Part shown: positions 1-8,655 of the stretch, one piece after another
Numbering within the stretch: position 1 is the stretch's first letter
How the letters are laid out: the number at the start of each line of letters is the position of its first letter
DNA from: Pacificitalea sp040119125
Lineage (GTDB): Bacteria > Pseudomonadota > Alphaproteobacteria > Rhodobacterales > Rhodobacteraceae
DNA: 64,000 nt
Assembly: GCA_040119125.1 (NCBI GenBank)
Contig: JBEDTR010000008.1
Span: 1-64,000 of the forward strand
Reading direction: 5' to 3'
Translations under genes and position numbers: made by a program
Notes under the pieces: model-generated
Databases searched by the model: none
What the model saw: the letters and a program-made list of their open reading frames with translations, nothing else
What the model was told of the DNA's origin: nothing

Positions 1-310
1 TTTCCGCCTCGTTTGCGACCGTCCGTTTCCGTCTCAGCCGCCCCGTCTGGCGTCCCGTTGTGCGCCTCAGCGCCGCCGGTGAGGGGCTATCTACGGATAC
101 CCGACCAACCTCGCAACCCCTTTCTGAGACTTCCGTCAGAAAAATGACATGTTATTTGGAATATGGCGTGAAAACAGATACTTAGCGTCGGCATAAATTT
201 CAGGCCCGACCGGAACCCTTGGCGGCTTACCCTGAGGTAGCCATGCCAAAATCCAGAATCAGAGGCCGATTCCGGTGAGAATCCGCGACTCGCACCCCGA
301 TTCCAGCGAT
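1..310. other. Window edge, no gene supported
   Basis: No coding sequence can be supported here. One plus frame stays open from base 1 to about 144, but it is arginine/proline-rich and matches nothing I recognise, so it may be chance or the tail of a gene starting outside the window. An 8-bp inverted repeat (cgactcgc at 286-293, gcgagtcg at 323-330) straddles the end of msrQ and could be a weak terminator without a T-run. Bases 115-240 are more AT-rich than the surroundings, as expected for intergenic DNA. Confidence 0.5.
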
Positions 311-919
311 TCAGCGAGTCGCTTTCCGGCGATTTGGGACGAGTCGCAGCCCGAGAAGGATCAGAATCGCACTCAGATAGAGGATCGGCTCGATCTGAAG
401 GCCTTTGCGCAGGAGGATGAAGTGAACAGCCCCCAAGATGGCCGTGGCGTAGATCAGCTTGTGCAGCTTGCGCCAATTCCGACCGAGCTTCCGGATCGAC
501 CAGTTGTTCGAGGTGACGGCCAGCGGGATCATCAGCACGAAACCGATCATGCCGATGGTAATATAGGGACGCTTCACGATGTCCGCCCAGATCTGGCTGA
601 TCAACTGCACATCCAGCACCAACCAGATCAACAGATGCCCCACGATATAGAAGAAGCACAAAAGCCCGAGCGCACGGCGGTAGCGGATCAGGTTGATCCC
701 GGCAAAGCGGCGCAGTGGGGTCACGCAAAGCGACGCGATCAGCAGCCATAGCCCCCACAGCCCCATCTGGTGCTCCATCACCTTCACAGGATCCACGCCA
801 AGGTTGCCGCTCACGCCCTGCCAAAACAGCCAGGCTGGCGGCACCGCTCCTATAAGGTAGAGCGGCCATGCCGGCAGTTTGCGGGTCGCGCGGTTGATCG
901 GGTCCGCAAGTGCGGTCAT
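311..919 (-). CDS. msrQ: MsrQ, heme-binding membrane subunit of the MsrPQ methionine sulfoxide reductase
   Basis: MsrQ is an inner-membrane b-type heme protein that passes electrons to periplasmic MsrP, which repairs oxidised methionines. The 202-residue product has about six hydrophobic segments of the ferric-reductase-like transmembrane fold. Histidines at about 50, 95, 153 and 166 lie in or next to membrane helices as expected of heme ligands. The sequence around 50-71 (HQMGLWGLWLL, then TPLRR) is characteristic of the YedZ/MsrQ family, and length is normal. It lies 67 nt downstream of msrP on the same strand, the standard msrPQ order, so the two are probably one operon. Confidence 0.93.
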   Translation of the reverse strand: MTALADPINRATRKLPAWPLYLIGAVPPAWLFWQGVSGNLGVDPVKVMEHQMGLWGLWLLIASLCVTPLRRFAGINLIRYRRALGLLCFFYIVGHLLIWLVLDVQLISQIWADIVKRPYITIGMIGFVLMIPLAVTSNNWSIRKLGRNWRKLHKLIYATAILGAVHFILLRKGLQIEPILYLSAILILLGLRLVPNRRKATR

Positions 920-986
920 TGGCAGGCTCCGGAAGGCTGTGGGGCAGGTGCAAAAAGGCCCGGACAGTGCCGGGCCTCATGGAAGG

Positions 987-1904
987 TCAGAAATTTTCTG
1001 AAAGGTTCATGCCATCGTAAAGAGCGGCGACGTCCTGTTCATAACCGTTGAACATCTGCGTCTCCTTGCGCTTGGCAAAAATGCCGCCGCCGATGGGGCG
1101 CTCCGTCGCTTGGCTCCAGCGTGGGTGATCCACCTGCGGGTTCACGTTGCTGTAAAAGCCGTATTCCCGCGGGTTCGCCATGTTCCAGCTGGTGGGCGGC
1201 ATGTCTTCGACCAGCGAAATACGGACAATCGACTTGATCGACTTGAACCCATACTTCCACGGGACGACCAGCCGGATCGGCGCGCCGTTCTGTTTGGGCA
1301 TCGGCTCGTCATAGATCCCGGTCGCCATAATCGTCAGCGGGTGGCGCGCTTCGTCGAGCCGCAGCCCTTCGCGGTAGGGCCAGTCCAGAACGGGGAAGCG
1401 GACGCCGGGCATTTCGTCGGGACGCAGCGCGGTTTCGAAGGCCACATATTTCGCGCCTGACTGCACGCCGACCTTGTCCAGCAGGTCAGCCAATTCAAAA
1501 CCACGCCACGGGATCACCATCGACCACGCCTCGACACAGCGGAAGCGATAGATCCGCTCCTCCTCCGTCATGCCTTCGGTCAGGTCGGCAAGGGAATAGT
1601 CCCCCGGCTTATCGACCAACCCGTCCACCTTTACGGTCCAGGGATCGATAGTCAGGGTGTCGGCATTCTCGGCCGGGTCGGATTTGCTGGTCCCGAACTC
1701 GTAGTAATTGTTGTAGGTGCTGATTTCCTCAAAGCTGTTGGGCTCTTCGTCCGTCGAAAAGCCCTGCGCCCGGACAAGACCTGGCGCCAGCATCCCCGCG
1801 CCCAGGATCATGCCGCCGCCGGTCATGATCTGACGACGGTTCAGGAACATGGATTTCGGGGTTACGTCAGCCCGCGTCAGGTCGTTTTTCCAGCGTCCAG
1901 CCAT
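987..1904 (-). CDS. msrP: MsrP, periplasmic molybdopterin protein-methionine-sulfoxide reductase catalytic subunit
   Basis: MsrP is a molybdopterin enzyme that reduces protein-bound methionine sulfoxide in the periplasm. Near the N-terminus a twin-arginine Tat signal (NRRQIM, then a glycine/alanine-rich hydrophobic stretch ending LVRAQ) shows folded export. The motif YRFRCVEAW carries the molybdenum-ligand cysteine (about residue 123), and the sulfite-oxidase-fold segment PIRLVVPWKYGFKSIK is intact. I chose the ATG at 1904 because GGAGG precedes it by 5 nt; an ATG four codons upstream has no such site. Length (305 aa) is normal for the family. Followed by msrQ. Confidence 0.94.
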   Translation of the reverse strand: MAGRWKNDLTRADVTPKSMFLNRRQIMTGGGMILGAGMLAPGLVRAQGFSTDEEPNSFEEISTYNNYYEFGTSKSDPAENADTLTIDPWTVKVDGLVDKPGDYSLADLTEGMTEEERIYRFRCVEAWSMVIPWRGFELADLLDKVGVQSGAKYVAFETALRPDEMPGVRFPVLDWPYREGLRLDEARHPLTIMATGIYDEPMPKQNGAPIRLVVPWKYGFKSIKSIVRISLVEDMPPTSWNMANPREYGFYSNVNPQVDHPRWSQATERPIGGGIFAKRKETQMFNGYEQDVAALYDGMNLSENF

Positions 1905-1994
1905 GGTGTCCTCCATTAGGTATAAGCAGAGTAACGGATTTTCGCTGAAACAGGTTTCACCTGCGCGTCAGTTGGTCGTTATATCGGATGGTTT

Positions 1995-3497
1995 TCACGG
2001 TCCCGGCGGCGGGGTCCAGCTGGGCAAGATGCGATTCATGGGGATCGAGTCGCCCCCCGCTTGAACGATCCGCACATGCCTGCGTCGCATCAGGCGCGGT
2101 TCGGCCACGCCGACCGAATGGGCGATAGTTTCGACTTCCTTCATGACGTTCTGGGCGTATTGCGCGACTTTCAGATCCTTGTCAGTGACGACCAGCCCGC
2201 GTTGCAGTTGCGGGTCATGGGTCGTGATCCCGGTCGGACAGGTGTTGCGATTGCACTTGAGCGCCTGAATGCAGCCCAGCGCGAACATGAAGCCCCGCGC
2301 GGAGGTCACGAAATCCGCGCCCGCCGCGACAGCCCACGCCACATCGCCGGGATTGACCAGCTTGCCCGCCGCGATCATGCGAATGCGATCCTTCAGCCCG
2401 TGTTCATCCCGCAGGTTCGTCAGCAGCGGCAGCGCCTCGCGGATCGGGGTGCCGACCAGATCCATCAAAGGCATGGGTGCCGCGCCAGTGCCCCCCTCGC
2501 CCCCGTCGAGGGTGATGAAGTCCGGGGCGCTCTCCGCCCCCCGCTCCTTGATCAGTTCAAAGAACGGGCGATAAACCTCGGCATCGCCGATCACGGTCTT
2601 GAAGCCCACCGGCTTCCCCGTCGCTTCGCGCACGCGGTGAATCAGGTCGAGAAGCTCACCAAAATCGTTGACCTCCCGATGGCGGTTGGGGGAAATCCCA
2701 TCCTCGCCCAGCCGCAGACCACGAATTTCAGCAATCTCGGGGGTGATCTTAGCGGCGGGCAGGATGCCGCCTTTGCCGGGCTTTGCGCCTTGGGCCAGCT
2801 TGATCTCGAACATCTTGATCTGGGGATGCGCGGCGACCTGCGCCAGTTTTTCGTCGCTCAGGTTGCCGCTTGCGTCCCGCACCCCGAATTTCGCGGTGCC
2901 GATCTGATAGACAAGGTCAGCCCCCCCTTCGAGGTGAAAGGGCGACAGCCCGCCTTCGCCCGTGTTCAGCCAGATCCCGGCCTTGGCGGCGCCCCGGCTC
3001 AGTGCTTGCACCGCCGGTTTGGAAATTGCGCCAAAGGACATACCCGAAATGTGGAAGATTTTGTTGGTAGTATATGGCTCGCGCGCGTGAGGCCCGATTG
3101 TCATCGCTTCGGTTGAGGCAAACTGATCGTCGAGCGGCGGAAATGCGGCGTTCACGAAGATCGGCGTGCCGACCTCACTGATCTTGCGGGTGGAGCCGAA
3201 GGCGATGGTATTGCCCTTGTTATCCGACGCCCGCGAAATCCAGTCTCGCTGCGCGCGGTTGAAGGGCATCTCCTCGCGGTCCATCGCAAAGAAATACTGC
3301 CGAAAGAACTCCCCGAGGGAGGTGAACAGATGCCGGAACCGGCCCAGCACCGGATAGTTGCGGCGAATTGCGTCGCTGCGCTGGGAGCGGTCGATCACGA
3401 ACATCACGACCAGTGCTAGAACACCCAGGCCCAATGCCAGCACGAACAGCAGCGCCAGCATTTCCAATGTCCAGCCAACCCAACTTCCGTCCTGCAT
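1995..3497 (-). CDS. FMN-binding glutamate synthase family protein (GltB-like, membrane-anchored)
   Basis: This 500-residue protein resembles the FMN/Fe-S central part of glutamate synthase without the glutaminase domain. An N-terminal hydrophobic segment (about residues 8-33) suggests a membrane anchor. FMN-barrel motifs are present: HISGMSFGAIS, NTGEGGLSPFH, KPGKGGILPAAKI and LDGGEGGTGAAP. Three cysteines in a C-x5-C-x4-CPTGI pattern near the C-terminus fit the 3Fe-4S ligands of glutamate synthase. The start is the ATG at 3497; the frame stays open 41 codons further upstream into the clpB terminator, which argues against the longer form. With no amidotransferase domain, the physiological amino donor is unclear; the family is common in this lineage but functionally undefined. 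Confidence 0.85.
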   Translation of the reverse strand: MQDGSWVGWTLEMLALLFVLALGLGVLALVVMFVIDRSQRSDAIRRNYPVLGRFRHLFTSLGEFFRQYFFAMDREEMPFNRAQRDWISRASDNKGNTIAFGSTRKISEVGTPIFVNAAFPPLDDQFASTEAMTIGPHAREPYTTNKIFHISGMSFGAISKPAVQALSRGAAKAGIWLNTGEGGLSPFHLEGGADLVYQIGTAKFGVRDASGNLSDEKLAQVAAHPQIKMFEIKLAQGAKPGKGGILPAAKITPEIAEIRGLRLGEDGISPNRHREVNDFGELLDLIHRVREATGKPVGFKTVIGDAEVYRPFFELIKERGAESAPDFITLDGGEGGTGAAPMPLMDLVGTPIREALPLLTNLRDEHGLKDRIRMIAAGKLVNPGDVAWAVAAGADFVTSARGFMFALGCIQALKCNRNTCPTGITTHDPQLQRGLVVTDKDLKVAQYAQNVMKEVETIAHSVGVAEPRLMRRRHVRIVQAGGDSIPMNRILPSWTPPPGP

Positions 3498-3601
3498 GGC
3501 GTGCCTTTCCGGTTCGTCTTGCGTTGTGGCCGACACTGGCCACCCGCTGCCCGCGACGCAAGACGAAACTCCCGCGCGACTCTCGCGCGGGCGCATCGAC
3601 A

Positions 3602-3637
3602 GAAAAAGGCCCGCCGACATTACCGCCGGCGGGCCTT
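3602..3637 (-). terminator. Rho-independent terminator of clpB
   Basis: A perfect 11-bp stem (aaggcccgccg at 3606-3616, cggcgggcctt at 3627-3637) with a 10-nt loop. Read on the minus strand it ends in a run of T (complement of the A-run at 3603-3607). It lies 30 nt past the clpB stop codon and before the GltB-like gene, so it separates the two transcripts. Confidence 0.9.
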
Positions 3638-3666
3638 CATCATTCAGCTATCCATCAGCGATGGGC

Positions 3667-6282
3667 TTAATGCACCACCGCGTCCTGCGGCGCCGTGCGG
3701 TCGGACTTTCCCACGCGATCCCCGATCAGCAGGCCCTCCGGGCCCACCGTGACGGTGACGGTCTCGCCCTCGCTGACATCACCGGCCAGCAGCATCTCCG
3801 CCAACTGGTTCTGCAATGCACGCTGGATCACCCGCTTCAAAGGCCGTGCCCCGAACACCGGATCATAGCCCTCATCGGCCAGCCATTGCCGCGCATCGTC
3901 GGACAACTCCAGCCCGATGTTGCGGGTGGCGAGCCGTTTGCGCAGCAGCCCCAGTTGGATATCCACGATCCCGTCCATATCCGCACGGCCCAGCCGGTCG
4001 AAGATGATGGTCTCGTCCAGACGGTTCAGGAACTCGGGCCGGAAATGCGCGCGGACCGCATCCATCACGTCGCGCTTGGCCTCCGCAGGATCAGCCCCGT
4101 CGGGCATCTGGCTCAGCGCCTGCGCCCCAAGGTTCGACGTCAGCACGATCAACGTCTGCTTGAAGTCCACCTTGCGGCCCTGCCCATCGGTGAGCACCCC
4201 GTCGTCAAGAACCTGCAACAGCACGTTGAACACATCCGGGTGCGCTTTCTCGACCTCGTCGAACAGCACAACCTGATAGGGTCTGCGCCGCACGGCTTCG
4301 GTCAGAACGCCGCCCTCATCATAGCCGACATAGCCCGGCGGAGCACCGATCAGCCGCGATACGGCGTGTTTCTCCATGAATTCGCTCATGTCGATCCGCA
4401 CCATCGCGCCATCATCGTCAAACAGGAACTCGGCCAGCGCCTTGGTCAGCTCTGTCTTGCCGACGCCCGTGGGCCCGAGGAAGAGGAAACTGCCCAAAGG
4501 CCGTGCCTCATCATTCAGCCCGGCCCGCGCCCGACGCACAGCATCCGACACGGCGCGCACCGCCTGCTGCTGACCGATCACCCGGCGGCCCAGCTCCTGC
4601 TCCATGCGCAGCAGCTTATCGCGCTCGCCCTCCAGCATTTTGGAGGTCGGGATGCCCGTCCAGCGTTCCACGACCTGAGCGATCTGCTCGGGGCGCACGG
4701 CCTCTTCGACCATCACGTCGCCGTCGGCGGCTTCGGCCTCGGACAGTTGTTTTTCCAACTGCGGGATCACGCCGTAGCTCAGCTCTCCGGCCTTGACCAG
4801 ATTGCCTTCGCGCTTGGCGATTTCCAGATCCGCACGGGCGCGGTCCAGCTGTTCCTTCAGATCACGGGCGCTTTCCAGCTTATCGCGTTCGGACTGCCAC
4901 TGCGCGGTCATCTCGGCGCTGCGTTCCTGCAGATCCGACAACTCCCGCTCCAGCTTCTCCAGCCGGTCAACGGACGCACGGTCGTCTTCCTTCTTCAGCG
5001 CCTCGGCCTCGATCTGCAGTTGCAGGATCTGCCGGTCGAGCTGGTCAAGCTCCTCCGGTTTGCTGTCCACTTCCATCCGCAGGCGGCTCGCAGCCTCGTC
5101 CATCAGGTCGATGGCCTTATCGGGCAGGAAGCGGTCGGTAATATAGCGATGGCTTAACGTGGCCGCCGCGACCAACGCGCTGTCGGAAATGCGCACCCCG
5201 TGGTGAAGCTCATACTTCTCCTTGATGCCCCGCAGGATCGACACCGTGTCTTCTTCGGTCGGCTCTTCGACCATCACCGGCTGGAACCGGCGGGCCAAGG
5301 CGGCGTCCTTTTCGACATATTTGCGGTATTCATCCAGCGTGGTCGCGCCGACGCAATGCAGCTCCCCGCGCGCCAGCGCAGGCTTCAGCAGGTTCGACGC
5401 ATCCATCGCGCCATCGGCCTTACCGGCCCCCACCAGCGTGTGCATTTCGTCGATGAACAAGATCACCTCGCCCGCGGCGGCGGTGACTTCGCTCAGGATC
5501 GACTTCAGCCGCTCTTCAAACTCACCACGATATTTCGCCCCGGCGATCAGCGCGCCCATGTCCAGCGCCAGCAGACGCTTATTGCGCAGGGATTCAGGCA
5601 CATCGCCGTCGATGATGCGCAGCGCGAGACCCTCGGCGATCGCGGTTTTACCCACGCCCGGCTCCCCGATCAGCACGGGGTTGTTCTTGGTCCGGCGCGA
5701 CAGCACCTGCATCGAGCGGCGAATTTCTTCGTCACGCCCGATGATCGGGTCAATCTTGCCCTGCTCGGCGGCTTCGGTCAGATCGCGGGCGTATTTCTTC
5801 AACGCCTCATACCCATCCTCGGCCGACGCGCTATCAGCCGTTCGGCCCTTGCGCAGATCATTGATCGCGCCGTTAAGCTTCTGAGCCGTGACCGCACCGG
5901 CCTCCAGCGCCTTCTTGGCCTCGGACCGCACCACGGCCAGCGCCGTCAAAATGCGCTCGACCGGCACAAAGCTATCGCCTGCCTTGGTCGCAATCTTCTC
6001 GGCCTCGTCCAGCACCTTGGCGGTTTGCTGATCAAGGTAGGTCTGACCGGCATCGCCGGTGACTTTCGGGATCTTGGTCAATGCCACATCGAGCGCCTCA
6101 ACCACCCGCTCCGGCGCGCCGCCAGACCGTTTGATAAGGTTCGAGGCAAGCCCTTGGTCATCGTCCATCAGGGCCTTCAGCAAATGCTCGGGGGCCAGTT
6201 TCTGATGGCTTTCCCGCATTGCGATCGTTTGCGCGGCCTGAAGGAATCCGCGCGACCGCTCCGTGAACTTTTCCATGTTCAT
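3667..6282 (-). CDS. clpB: ClpB disaggregase (Hsp100 AAA+ chaperone)
   Basis: ClpB is a cytosolic hexameric ATPase that works with DnaK to extract polypeptides from aggregates. Order in the 871-residue product: N-terminal Clp domain (about 1-150), first AAA+ module with Walker A GEPGVGKT, the long middle coiled-coil domain (about 400-530, rich in Glu/Lys/Leu), second AAA+ module with Walker A GPTGVGKTE, and a C-terminal small domain. I placed the start at the ATG at 6282 because AAAGGAGA lies 8 nt upstream; the frame is open 18 codons further but without a site. It is preceded by a sigma-32-like promoter and followed by a strong terminator, so it is monocistronic. Confidence 0.97.
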   Translation of the reverse strand: MNMEKFTERSRGFLQAAQTIAMRESHQKLAPEHLLKALMDDDQGLASNLIKRSGGAPERVVEALDVALTKIPKVTGDAGQTYLDQQTAKVLDEAEKIATKAGDSFVPVERILTALAVVRSEAKKALEAGAVTAQKLNGAINDLRKGRTADSASAEDGYEALKKYARDLTEAAEQGKIDPIIGRDEEIRRSMQVLSRRTKNNPVLIGEPGVGKTAIAEGLALRIIDGDVPESLRNKRLLALDMGALIAGAKYRGEFEERLKSILSEVTAAAGEVILFIDEMHTLVGAGKADGAMDASNLLKPALARGELHCVGATTLDEYRKYVEKDAALARRFQPVMVEEPTEEDTVSILRGIKEKYELHHGVRISDSALVAAATLSHRYITDRFLPDKAIDLMDEAASRLRMEVDSKPEELDQLDRQILQLQIEAEALKKEDDRASVDRLEKLERELSDLQERSAEMTAQWQSERDKLESARDLKEQLDRARADLEIAKREGNLVKAGELSYGVIPQLEKQLSEAEAADGDVMVEEAVRPEQIAQVVERWTGIPTSKMLEGERDKLLRMEQELGRRVIGQQQAVRAVSDAVRRARAGLNDEARPLGSFLFLGPTGVGKTELTKALAEFLFDDDGAMVRIDMSEFMEKHAVSRLIGAPPGYVGYDEGGVLTEAVRRRPYQVVLFDEVEKAHPDVFNVLLQVLDDGVLTDGQGRKVDFKQTLIVLTSNLGAQALSQMPDGADPAEAKRDVMDAVRAHFRPEFLNRLDETIIFDRLGRADMDGIVDIQLGLLRKRLATRNIGLELSDDARQWLADEGYDPVFGARPLKRVIQRALQNQLAEMLLAGDVSEGETVTVTVGPEGLLIGDRVGKSDRTAPQDAVVH

Positions 6283-6362
6283 CGGTCGTCTCCTTTGGTT
6301 CAGCACCCGTGACCGAAAACACCTGCCCAGCAGCATGTTTCCGTATCGGGCCTATAGGGGGG

Positions 6363-6391
6363 AGATGGGGATCAAACCCCCGTCTGACAAG
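6363..6391 (-). promoter_or_regulatory. Sigma-32 (RpoH) type heat-shock promoter of clpB
   Basis: On the minus strand, CTTGTCA (plus 6385-6391) is followed after 14 nt by CCCCATCT (plus 6363-6370). The sigma-32 consensus is CTTGAAA, 11-16 nt, CCCCATNT: the -10 element matches fully and the -35 matches in five of seven positions. Transcription would start near 6355, leaving a leader of about 73 nt before clpB. Position, orientation and target gene all agree with heat-shock control. Confidence 0.72.
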
Positions 6392-6450
6392 TCGGCGAAA
6401 TCGCGCTTTCACAGGATCCGCACGCATCCGTGATAGAAAAACTTTGGAAC

Positions 6451-6459
6451 TTATCCACA
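6451..6459 (+). promoter_or_regulatory. Perfect DnaA box (TTATCCACA)
   Basis: An exact match to the 9-mer DnaA consensus, in the clpB / 86-residue-gene intergenic region, about 100 nt upstream of the plus-strand gene. A single site is weak evidence for regulation, but a second perfect box lies upstream of smc and none was noticed elsewhere in this window. Confidence 0.45.
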
Positions 6460-6561
6460 AGGGTTCAGCGTTTACACGGCAAGAGCAGAAAAACCAAGCG
6501 ATGCAGACCGTGTCCTGAACACCACAAGGTTGCAGGCCCGCGCATCAAAGGAGACCGAGGC

Positions 6562-6822
6562 ATGAGCATTTACCAGACCCGCATTCTGCACGCCCGTCGT
6601 GACCGCGATTTCGGTCGGGTTGAGGCGCAAGTCGAAATCACCACCCATGATGGTCCCGGCGTTCCCGCAGCGACCCGCAAGCTGCTGGTCAGCGTGCCTG
6701 ATCACGCAAAAGGTGAGCTGCGCAGCCGTGTCGCGCTGGAAGCCGAGCGTCTGAGCGAGCATTTCCGCGCATATGAGCGCTCCCGCACCATCGCGCAAGC
6801 CGCCCGCATCGTCGCGGCCTGA
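6562..6822 (+). CDS. Conserved-looking small protein of unknown function (86 aa)
   Basis: Not recognised. The 86-residue product has no signal peptide or membrane segment, is rich in arginine and alanine, and ends in a predicted helix (EAERLSEHFRAYERSRTIAQ). The start is the ATG at 6562, preceded by AAAGGAGA at 8-9 nt, one of the best ribosome sites in the region, which makes it a real gene despite its size. It is divergent from clpB and lies 80 nt upstream of pyrF on the same strand. The middle looks like a short beta region (VEAQVEITTHDG, KLLVSVPDHA) before the helix. No function is proposed. Confidence 0.72.
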   Translation: MSIYQTRILHARRDRDFGRVEAQVEITTHDGPGVPAATRKLLVSVPDHAKGELRSRVALEAERLSEHFRAYERSRTIAQAARIVAA

Positions 6823-6902
6823 GGCGCGCAACCGCTCCTGCAGACTTGACCTCATCCCTTGGCCCGCCCAAGGAAGGATGAGACCAAGCCGCAGGAGTTC
6901 CC

Positions 6903-7613
6903 ATGTCCGATCCCCATTCCGCCTCCGATGATCGTTTGATCGTCGCGCTAGATGTCGCCGACGCCCATACTGGTATGGTGCTGGCCGAACGGATTGGGGA
7001 TGCCGTGTCGTTCTATAAGATCGGCCTCGGCATGCTGACCGGTGGCGGCCTCGCTCTGGCCAATGAGCTGAAGTCCGAGCACGGCAAACGCATTTTCCTC
7101 GACATGAAACTGTTCGATATCGGCGCCACTGTAGAGGCCGCGGTGCGCGGGCTATCGCAGTTCGACCTCGATTTTCTGACGGTTCATGGTGATCCCCATG
7201 TCGTGCGCGCTGCCGCAGAGGGCAAGCGCGGCTCAGACATGAAGATCCTCGCCGTTACCATCCTGACATCCCTTGACCGTGCCGATCTGGACGCCGGGCT
7301 GATCAAGCCGGGCGCTCTCACTGATCTGGTGCAGGAACGCGCCGGACTAGCGTTGGCTGCGGGGGCGGATGGCGTGATCGCCTCCCCGCAAGAGGCTGCG
7401 CTGATCCGTGCCCTGCCCGAAGCGGCGGGCAAGCTTATCGTTACCCCTGGCGTTCGTCCCGCAGGTGCGGCGCTTGGCGATCAGAAGCGCGTCCAGACCC
7501 CCGCCGCCGCCATCGCGAACGGCGCGGATCACATTGTGGTCGGACGCCCGGTCTGGCAGGACACCGATCCCCGTGGCGCCGCTCAGGCGATCCGCGACGA
7601 ATTGCGCGGCTGA
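6903..7613 (+). CDS. pyrF: Orotidine 5'-phosphate decarboxylase
   Basis: PyrF converts OMP to UMP, the last step of de novo pyrimidine synthesis, in the cytosol. The 236-residue barrel starts with LIVALDVAD (Asp17), has Lys39 in FYKIGLGML and the catalytic DMKLFD tetrad region (Asp67, Lys69, Asp72). The C-terminal phosphate-binding loops are TPGVRP and IVVGRPVW. The start ATG at 6903 follows GCAGGAG by 5 nt. Length is normal for type 1 enzymes. It is followed by an epimerase gene after 27 nt. Confidence 0.96.
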   Translation: MSDPHSASDDRLIVALDVADAHTGMVLAERIGDAVSFYKIGLGMLTGGGLALANELKSEHGKRIFLDMKLFDIGATVEAAVRGLSQFDLDFLTVHGDPHVVRAAAEGKRGSDMKILAVTILTSLDRADLDAGLIKPGALTDLVQERAGLALAAGADGVIASPQEAALIRALPEAAGKLIVTPGVRPAGAALGDQKRVQTPAAAIANGADHIVVGRPVWQDTDPRGAAQAIRDELRG

Positions 7614-7640
7614 CGCGCCTTTAGCAGCAGGAGCACTTTG

Positions 7641-8651
7641 ATGCCCACCGCTCTCGTTACCGGCGCTGCCGGCTTTATCGGTCAGGCGACCTGCCGCAGG
7701 CTTCTTGCTGATGGCTTCCGAGTAATCGGGCTTGATGCGATGACGGACTACTACGACGTGGCGCTGAAGGAACGCCGCGAGGCTGCGCTTCTTCAATCCG
7801 CCGATTATCGTTCGGTTCATGCCAAGGTCGAAGATGACGGGCTGCTGATGTCGCTCTTCGCGGAGGAAAAACCCGATGTGGTGATCCACCTCGCGGCGCA
7901 GGCAGGTGTGCGGTATTCCATTGAGCAGCCGCGCTCCTACCTCGAAAGCAACATCACCGGCACGTTCGAATTGCTGGAGGCCGCGCGCGCATATCCGCCC
8001 CGGCATATGCTGATTGCCTCGACCTCCTCTGCCTATGGCTCCAACACCGCGATGCCTTACGCAGAAACCGTGAAGGCCGACCATCAGATGTCGTTCTACG
8101 CCGCCACGAAGAAGGCGACGGAGGCGATGGCCCACAGCTATGCCCATCTCTACGGTCTGCCGATCACCATGTTCCGGTTCTTTACCGTCTATGGTCCTTG
8201 GGGTCGTCCCGACATGGCGCTGTTCAAATTCACCAAGGCGATCCTCGAAGGCGATCCCATCGACGTCTACAACCACGGCGATATGAAGCGCGACTTCACC
8301 TATATCGATGATCTCGTGCAGGGTATTCGCCTGCTGGTCGATGCCGCTCCGGTCCGCCCCGAGGATGGGATCGTCGCCGAGGATGACAGCCTGTCGCCCG
8401 TTGCCCCGTGGCGCGTGGTGAACATCGGCAATTCCGAGCCTGTGCAGTTGATGACCTTCATCGAAGCCATCGAACAGGCCACCGGCGTGACCGCCGAAAA
8501 AACCATGCTCCCGATGCAGCCGGGCGACGTGCCCGCGACTTGGGCCGATACCACGCTGTTGGAGCGGCTTACCGGCTATCGTCCGCAAACCGGTGTGAGC
8601 GAAGGCGTGCGCCGCTTTGTCGATTGGTATCGCGACTACTACCGGGTCTGA
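7641..8651 (+). CDS. NAD-dependent epimerase, UDP-glucuronate 4-epimerase-like
   Basis: An extended short-chain dehydrogenase that probably epimerises a nucleotide sugar for surface polysaccharide. The 336-residue protein has the NAD-binding VTGAAGFIG at its N-terminus, the catalytic triad region with Ser130 (ASTSSAYG) and Tyr153-x3-Lys157 (FYAATKK), and TVYGPWGRPDMALF typical of UDP-glucuronate epimerases. GDMKRDFTYIDD near residue 215 is another family signature. The start is the ATG at 7641 after GCAGGAG; a TTG directly upstream is less likely. It ends 4 nt from a convergent gene. The exact sugar cannot be read from sequence. Confidence 0.87.
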   Translation: MPTALVTGAAGFIGQATCRRLLADGFRVIGLDAMTDYYDVALKERREAALLQSADYRSVHAKVEDDGLLMSLFAEEKPDVVIHLAAQAGVRYSIEQPRSYLESNITGTFELLEAARAYPPRHMLIASTSSAYGSNTAMPYAETVKADHQMSFYAATKKATEAMAHSYAHLYGLPITMFRFFTVYGPWGRPDMALFKFTKAILEGDPIDVYNHGDMKRDFTYIDDLVQGIRLLVDAAPVRPEDGIVAEDDSLSPVAPWRVVNIGNSEPVQLMTFIEAIEQATGVTAEKTMLPMQPGDVPATWADTTLLERLTGYRPQTGVSEGVRRFVDWYRDYYRV

Positions 8652-8655
8652 TCAT

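Noticed and set aside
1..144. Open plus-strand frame at the left window edge
   Set aside because: Too short, Arg/Pro-rich, no family resemblance; cannot be told from chance.
3358..5157. 599-codon open frame antisense to clpB
   Set aside because: Shadow of clpB; composition (His/Arg/Gln-rich) is that of antisense high-GC sequence.
6355..6391. Apparent tRNA T-arm (GGGGGTTTGATCCCC on the minus strand)
   Set aside because: No matching acceptor strand, D-arm or anticodon arm within 90 nt, and the T-loop lacks the invariant C. The heat-shock promoter explains the sequence.
6446..6472. GGAAC ... CGTT resembling an EcfG-type general stress promoter
   Set aside because: The spacing is 18 nt instead of 16-17, and EcfG is not expected in this group; the overlap with the DnaA box suggests chance.
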